DNA from: Pontixanthobacter luteolus
GTDB lineage: Bacteria > Pseudomonadota > Alphaproteobacteria > Sphingomonadales > Sphingomonadaceae
Direction of reading: 5' to 3'
DNA: 64,000 bases
NCBI RefSeq assembly: GCF_009828095.1
Contig: NZ_WTYP01000001.1
Span: 248,001-312,000, forward strand
Below are positions 59,450 to 64,000 of the stretch, in pieces. Position numbers and translations under genes: made by a program. Each line of letters opens with the position of its first letter. The first letter of the stretch is position 1. The notes under the pieces were generated by a model. It did not search any database. It was not told where the DNA came from and worked only from the letters and a program-made list of their open reading frames with translations.

Positions 59450-60664
59450 TCAGGCTTTCAGCAATTCTGGCAGATCACCTGACACGCCGCGCGCCTCGTC
59501 CATGAACCAGTCTTTCAACACCGGCACGCGCTGAACCCCCGCCATGCCCAGCCGCCGTACAGCGGAGGCGGTTTTTCCCGGAATGCCGAACAGGCGCGTC
59601 AGTCCATCGGTGGCAAGCGCGACCATGAAGCTGTCGAGCCCGCGCCACCGCTCATAACGTGCCAGCAATTGTGCATCGCCCGGATCCAGCCCGATCCGCA
59701 TCCCGTCGGCCAGAACATCGACCAGCGCACCGACATCGCGCAAGCCAAGGTTCAACCCCTGGCCAGCGATGGGGTGGATGCCGTGCGCCGCATCGCCAAT
59801 CAGAGCGAGGCGCTGGTCGGTGATTTTTGCCGTGTGGTGAAAACCGAGCGGATAGGAAGAACGCGGACCGACCGATGTGATTTCCCCGAACATGGTCCCC
59901 ATCCGCTTTTCCACCTCGGCCAGAAATGCACGGTCGGATAGTTTCAGCGTTCCCGCTGCGTCTTTTTCATCCACCGTCCACACCAATGCACTGCGGTGGG
60001 TACCATCGGGCAGGTCCAGCATCGGCAGCAGAGCGAACGGTCCGGCTGGATAAAATATCTCCCACGCGACCTGTTCGTGACTGCGTTCATGCGTCAGGCC
60101 GGCAATGATTGCGCGGTGGCTATAATCCCATTTGGCAAAGGTGATGCCTGCCTCGTCACGCGTGGGTGACCCCCTGCCTTCCGCTGCAATCATCAGGCTG
60201 GCGGTCAGTTCCTCTCCGCTTTCGAGGATGGCTGATACGCCGTGTTCTCCGCGCTGGCGGCTGACGACATTGGCTTTCGCATGCCAATTGATCAGCGGTT
60301 CCTCGCTCGCAGCTTCGAACAGGGCCAGCCGCAATTCGCGGTTCGCGAACATCCGGCCAAGCGTACCCTCGTTGTCTTCCGGCGTAAAATCGATCTCCCC
60401 TGGCTTCATCTGGTCGGTGACCGCGATGGAGGCAATCGGCGACCCATGCGGTTCGAGCCGCGGAGCAAGGCCGATATTGGTAAACAGGTTCCAGCTGGCG
60501 GTAGATATCGCTGACGCGCGGCCATCGAACCCTTCTGCCGTCAGGTCTGCGGGGTCTGCGCGGTCGACGACATGGCTTGAAATACCCTTGCGGGCAGCCG
60601 CCAGGGCCAGAGTCATCCCCACCAGTCCGCCGCCGAGAATGAGGAGATCCTGCCTGTTATTCAT
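59450..60664 (-). CDS. UbiH/UbiF/COQ6-family FAD-dependent hydroxylase
   Basis: A 404-residue flavin monooxygenase that hydroxylates the ubiquinone ring precursor, together with NADPH and O2. It shows the dinucleotide motif LLILGGGLVGMTLALAAARK, the DG-like segment GRGSPTRDEAGITF, and the second FAD motif LALIGDAAHGIHPIAGQGLN, all typical of UbiH/Coq6. Which ring position it acts on cannot be read from the sequence. Convergent with the mitofilin-like gene (9 bp apart) and divergent from the large permease gene. Confidence 0.9.
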   Translation of the reverse strand: MNNRQDLLILGGGLVGMTLALAAARKGISSHVVDRADPADLTAEGFDGRASAISTASWNLFTNIGLAPRLEPHGSPIASIAVTDQMKPGEIDFTPEDNEGTLGRMFANRELRLALFEAASEEPLINWHAKANVVSRQRGEHGVSAILESGEELTASLMIAAEGRGSPTRDEAGITFAKWDYSHRAIIAGLTHERSHEQVAWEIFYPAGPFALLPMLDLPDGTHRSALVWTVDEKDAAGTLKLSDRAFLAEVEKRMGTMFGEITSVGPRSSYPLGFHHTAKITDQRLALIGDAAHGIHPIAGQGLNLGLRDVGALVDVLADGMRIGLDPGDAQLLARYERWRGLDSFMVALATDGLTRLFGIPGKTASAVRRLGMAGVQRVPVLKDWFMDEARGVSGDLPELLKA

Positions 60665-60802
60665 CGAATATCTTTCTTCGTAACTGTCGGATTCGTCCTA
60701 GGATGATGCAGCCTGCCGAGGCAAGGGATTCAACCTTGTGATAGCGGGCTTCGGGTCGTAGACCTGCGGTGCATCACCTGCAACACGGTGAGATGGGGGC
60801 AC

Positions 60803-63800
60803 ATGAACAAAGAATTTTCCGACACCTTTCAGGTCGAGCCTGAACAGGGGGTAATCCAGAAATTGATCTCGGACCGGAGGCTGGTGCTGGCGGCACTGCT
60901 GACCGCTGCCATTGCGATATATTTCTGGACCCAGTCGCGCTATCCGGCGCTCGACCAGAAAGCGATCATGGGCGGGAATACCGACATGAGCGGTATCGCA
61001 TTCGACCAGATACTGGAATTTGCGCCCAATAGCGGGATCGTCTGGGAAATCATCGTCAATTCGTCGAACTGGATGTACACAAACTGGAAGGGGATGACCT
61101 TCGGTGTGCTGTTCGCTGCCTGCGCCCTGACCCTGTTCGGCCTGATTGAACGCCGCGGGTTCGAAAATCCTTTTGCCAATGCTGCATTGGGTGCCGCGAT
61201 CGGAACACCGCTGGGCGTGTGCGTCAATTGCGCGGCACCGATTGCGCGGGGGTTCCACAGCGCGGGAATGCGGCTGGAAACCACGCTGAGTGCGCTGGTC
61301 GCCTCGCCGACGCTTAATGTTATCGTGGTCAGCATGACCTTTGCCCTGCTGCCGCTGCACGTGGCTGCGATCAAACTGGGTGCCGCGATCCTGTTCGTTC
61401 TGGTGGGTGTGCCGCTGCTGACCCGTGTGCTGGGCGTATCGGGTTACCGCGAAAGCGCGCTGGAAGAAGCGCAGAACCAGCTGGATGACCGCCGCGGCTG
61501 GCTGAGCCGCAAGTTGGAAGACCTCCGTCCGTTGCCGGTGCCTGCATCCGACGTGGACAGCTGGGGCAAGGCATTTGCCTGGCTGGCCCGTACCTTCGGA
61601 CGGAATCTCGCCTTCATTATCGCGGTGACGGTACCGATGATGATCCTCGCCGGGGTACTCGGCTCGATCCTGGTAACATTCTTCGACTGGAATGATTTCC
61701 GCCGCGTGGTGGCTGTCCCCAAAAGCGAGATCGGCATCTTGCTGGCGATGTGCGGCATTGCCATTTTGGCCATCGTATTGCCGGTGCCGATCGCATTCGA
61801 CGTGATCCTAGCGATTATCCTGATCAATGCCGGCTGGCCCGTTCGCTATGTCATGCCGCTGCTGTTCGCATTGGGCTGTTTCAGCATCTATTCCTACATG
61901 ATCGTGGGGAGGGCGGTTTCGTGGAAGATTGCCAGCGGAATGATGGCATCACTCGCGGCGCTGGCCGTTGTGTGCGGCGTTATCGCCAATTACGTCGACA
62001 AATATGTGATCGAACAGGCGCACGAGCAGAATCTGGCCTATGTCGAAGGTTTTGCGTTCGACAGGCCAGTGGCGGCGCCGGTTGCGGCCGCGCAGACGCC
62101 CGCGGCATTGCCCGTCACCTACTCCGCGCTAGCCAATCCGGTAACGCATAACGGCGCGGGCATTGTCTCTGCCGCAATTTCCGCACCAATGGAAAATGCA
62201 GGAAGCGCTGCCGAGGCCGGCTTCAGCCGCCTGATGGGCCCTGAAATCGGGCTGGATGTGGCACCGCAACCGGTCGGGATGGACGTGCTCGAACCTTACA
62301 TCATGTATTGGGGCATGGCTGCTGGCGATATCGATCAGGATGGCTGGGTCGATCTGGTCATGGCCCGCAATGCTTCGGTCGGCGGACTGCAGATGTTCTC
62401 CAATCGCGGCGGGACATTTTCCGAAGTTCCGCTCGATCTGGGGCCGGTGTCGCAGCAATTTGCCGGCACGGTGGTGTTGTCCGACCTGAATGGTGACAGC
62501 CTGCCGGACCTTTTCGTTTCCAACTTCCTGCACGACACCAATATCTTCTGGAACCGTTCCGGCAGTTTCAGCTATGAAAACCGCACGAAGCTGCCCAATG
62601 GACTGGCCGGCATGGTGGGCGCACCTGCCTTCGCCGATCTCGACGGGGACGGCGACCTCGATATCGTCGCGGCCAACTGGACGCTGGGGACAGTCGGCAA
62701 CAACGCCGATCCATACCTCCTTGCATCACAGGACCGGATTTTCTGGAACGAGGGCGGCGAAACATTCGAAGCGCAGGAACTGGACGGTATTCCGGGCGAA
62801 TCCCTTGCCTCGCTGGTCGTCGACCTGAATGAAGACGGCATGCTCGATATCGTGATCGGCGATGATGTCTCCACTGCAGACAAGATCTATCTTGGGCGTG
62901 GCGGCCGCAAGTTTGAACTCGCGACTAAAAGCGAGAAACTGGTTCCGTATCTGACCACCACGACGATGAGCCTCGACATGGGCGATATCGACAACGATCT
63001 TCAGCAGGAATTCTACACCGCACAGATCGCGATGCCGGTGAAGCGGATTCAGGATATTCCCTCGCTCGCCTATTGCGAAGACCGCGCGATGAATTCGGCA
63101 TCGGTTGGTGACTGTTTCATGAGATTGAAGGACCAGGCCGCCGCGATGGATCTGGCCCATTCGCGCTATTCGCGCTGCTCGCAAATCACGGCCCCGGTTT
63201 ACCGTGCGATGTGCGCGGCGACCAGCGCGATCCAGAGCTCGGGCTATTATTACGACACCCAGTATTGCGACAGGCTGGCGGGAATGGGCGACATTTTCGT
63301 GCGGCACTGTGAACGCGCGGCCACGGAGCGTTTCCCCAACGCTGCGCGCGAGATGGAAAAGCTGGATTACGTCGGCGGGATCAGGAACCGCAATGTCCTG
63401 CTCAAACGTGACGACACCGGCAGTTTCGAAGACACGGCCGAGGCGCTTCAAGTGGACCGTCCGGGCTGGAGCTGGAATTCCCGCTTCGTCGACCTGGATC
63501 AGGACGGGTGGCAGGACATCTTCGTCGGGTCGGGCATGATCTATCACCGCAACAACGTCGCCAATGCGTATTACCGCAATGTCGGCGGCAAGACTTTCGA
63601 GAGGCAGGAAGAAGCCTTCGGCCTGGCCGACGGTATGCCGACCACAACTTACGTGCTGATCGATTACGACCGTGATGGCGACATGGATGTGATCCGGTCT
63701 TCGGTCATGAGCCAGCCGATCGTGCACCGCAATGACGCGCCGGCAGGCGGGGCGCTGTGGGTGCGGCTGGAAGATGGCATCGGCAACACGGCGGGCGTTG

Positions 63801-64000
63801 GGGCAAAGGTTACGATCCGCATGAAAGATGGCAGCGCGCAGATGCGCGAAATTCGCCAGAGCGGCGGCTTTGCAACCGGCATCTATCCTCAGGCGCATTT
63901 CGGATTGGGTGCGGCAAAAGACGTCGCCGAAGTCGAAGTACTCTGGGCCGACGGTTCGGAGACAAAGCTGGCGGGACCATTTGCAGCCAACCGCGAACTG
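60803..64000 (+). CDS. Permease fused to FG-GAP/VCBS repeats and ASPIC/UnbV domain (3' end outside window)
   Basis: The frame opens at ATG 60803 (MNKEFSDTFQVEPEQ) and stays open for 1066 codons to the window edge, so the C-terminus is missing. Residues ~25-430 form a membrane domain of about ten helices like the ArsP/UPF0718 permease family: first helix RRLVLAALLTAAIAIYFW, then GTPLGVCVNCAAPIARGFHS and LVASPTLNVIVVSM, with a CxxC-type motif (CVNC) in the pore region. After an Ala/Pro-rich link come FG-GAP/VCBS calcium-binding repeats (GDIDQDGWVDLVMA, SDLNGDSLPDLFVS, ADLDGDGDLDIVAA, VDLDQDGWQDIFVG, IDYDRDGDMDVIRS) and at residues ~985-1066 an ASPIC/UnbV domain (GALWVRLEDGIGNTAGVGAK, YPQAHFGLGAAKDV). 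Reading frames agree across the whole span. A fusion of an inner-membrane permease with an exported repeat domain is unusual. Confidence 0.85.
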   Translation, partial: MNKEFSDTFQVEPEQGVIQKLISDRRLVLAALLTAAIAIYFWTQSRYPALDQKAIMGGNTDMSGIAFDQILEFAPNSGIVWEIIVNSSNWMYTNWKGMTFGVLFAACALTLFGLIERRGFENPFANAALGAAIGTPLGVCVNCAAPIARGFHSAGMRLETTLSALVASPTLNVIVVSMTFALLPLHVAAIKLGAAILFVLVGVPLLTRVLGVSGYRESALEEAQNQLDDRRGWLSRKLEDLRPLPVPASDVDSWGKAFAWLARTFGRNLAFIIAVTVPMMILAGVLGSILVTFFDWNDFRRVVAVPKSEIGILLAMCGIAILAIVLPVPIAFDVILAIILINAGWPVRYVMPLLFALGCFSIYSYMIVGRAVSWKIASGMMASLAALAVVCGVIANYVDKYVIEQAHEQNLAYVEGFAFDRPVAAPVAAAQTPAALPVTYSALANPVTHNGAGIVSAAISAPMENAGSAAEAGFSRLMGPEIGLDVAPQPVGMDVLEPYIMYWGMAAGDIDQDGWVDLVMARNASVGGLQMFSNRGGTFSEVPLDLGPVSQQFAGTVVLSDLNGDSLPDLFVSNFLHDTNIFWNRSGSFSYENRTKLPNGLAGMVGAPAFADLDGDGDLDIVAANWTLGTVGNNADPYLLASQDRIFWNEGGETFEAQELDGIPGESLASLVVDLNEDGMLDIVIGDDVSTADKIYLGRGGRKFELATKSEKLVPYLTTTTMSLDMGDIDNDLQQEFYTAQIAMPVKRIQDIPSLAYCEDRAMNSASVGDCFMRLKDQAAAMDLAHSRYSRCSQITAPVYRAMCAATSAIQSSGYYYDTQYCDRLAGMGDIFVRHCERAATERFPNAAREMEKLDYVGGIRNRNVLLKRDDTGSFEDTAEALQVDRPGWSWNSRFVDLDQDGWQDIFVGSGMIYHRNNVANAYYRNVGGKTFERQEEAFGLADGMPTTTYVLIDYDRDGDMDVIRSSVMSQPIVHRNDAPAGGALWVRLEDGIGNTAGVGAKVTIRMKDGSAQMREIRQSGGFATGIYPQAHFGLGAAKDVAEVEVLWADGSETKLAGPFAANREL

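Noticed and set aside
60698-61360. 220-codon frame antisense to the permease fusion
   Set aside because: Composition is typical of an antisense shadow; the forward frame has clear membrane helices and motifs.
1-64000. CRISPR array or rRNA operon
   Set aside because: No regularly spaced short repeats and no rRNA-like stretches were seen anywhere in the window.

Overview
The window looks like a chromosome segment from a GC-rich alphaproteobacterium of the Sphingomonadales, most likely an Erythrobacter/Altererythrobacter-like member of the Erythrobacteraceae. The pointers are a GcrA cell-cycle regulator, rpsO next to pnp, sphingomonad-style TonB-dependent receptors, DUF481/DUF1993/DUF3142 proteins, and a hemC-hemD-mitofilin-like cluster divergent from tsaD-gpsA. 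This placement rests on gene content and protein style only.

Left backbone (1-13766): rpsO and pnp, each with a hairpin terminator; a desuccinylase/aspartoacylase-family protein and a spermidine-synthase-like protein; a large exported protein of unknown function overlapping a DUF3142 lipoprotein; a DUF481 outer-membrane protein and a DUF1993 protein; modABC for molybdate uptake; gcrA; an ABC-2 permease; hspQ; and tRNA-Ser(CGA).

Accessory island (about 13767-32522): it starts directly after tRNA-Ser and ends at a truncated IS6-type element. The first 6 kb is a graveyard of RHS-type polymorphic toxin ends. Each C-terminal fragment is followed by, and three overlap, a small membrane or exported ORF of the kind expected for immunity genes, and they are separated by three full-length IS6-family copies of 841 bp. 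A relaxase C-terminus, RAYT transposon pieces and a rearranged IS remnant also lie here. Next come a serine hydrolase (20096-21769) and a well-preserved catabolic cluster (22427-31309): carboxylesterase, SDR, TonB receptor, FAD-linked hydroxyacid dehydrogenase, MFS carrier, AraC regulator and GntR/FCD regulator. A 9-bp motif is shared by the TonB-receptor promoter region and the region upstream of the AraC gene, which points to one regulon. A plausible job is import and hydrolysis of an ester, then oxidation of its alcohol or 2-hydroxyacid parts.

Right backbone (32533-64000): a YflT-like stress protein, a DUF1330-like lipoprotein, a LysR regulator, an ABC-F ATPase, a DUF1295 membrane protein, a TonB receptor with a dicarboxylate/amino-acid symporter, and a same-strand catabolic run (thiolase-like, fumarylacetoacetate hydrolase, maleylacetoacetate isomerase, glutaryl-CoA dehydrogenase, CitE-like lyase, acetyl-CoA synthetase). 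Then come a single-domain response regulator, a three-gene envelope cluster containing an unlisted 43-residue membrane protein, a VWA lipoprotein, tsaD-gpsA-flippase, hemC-hemD-mitofilin-like, a UbiH-type hydroxylase, and a very large ORF running off the right edge that fuses an ArsP-like permease to FG-GAP/VCBS repeats and an ASPIC/UnbV domain.

The two most unusual parts are the IS6-separated toxin-tip/immunity remnants and the permease-FG-GAP-UnbV fusion. I found no CRISPR array, rRNA or replication origin.
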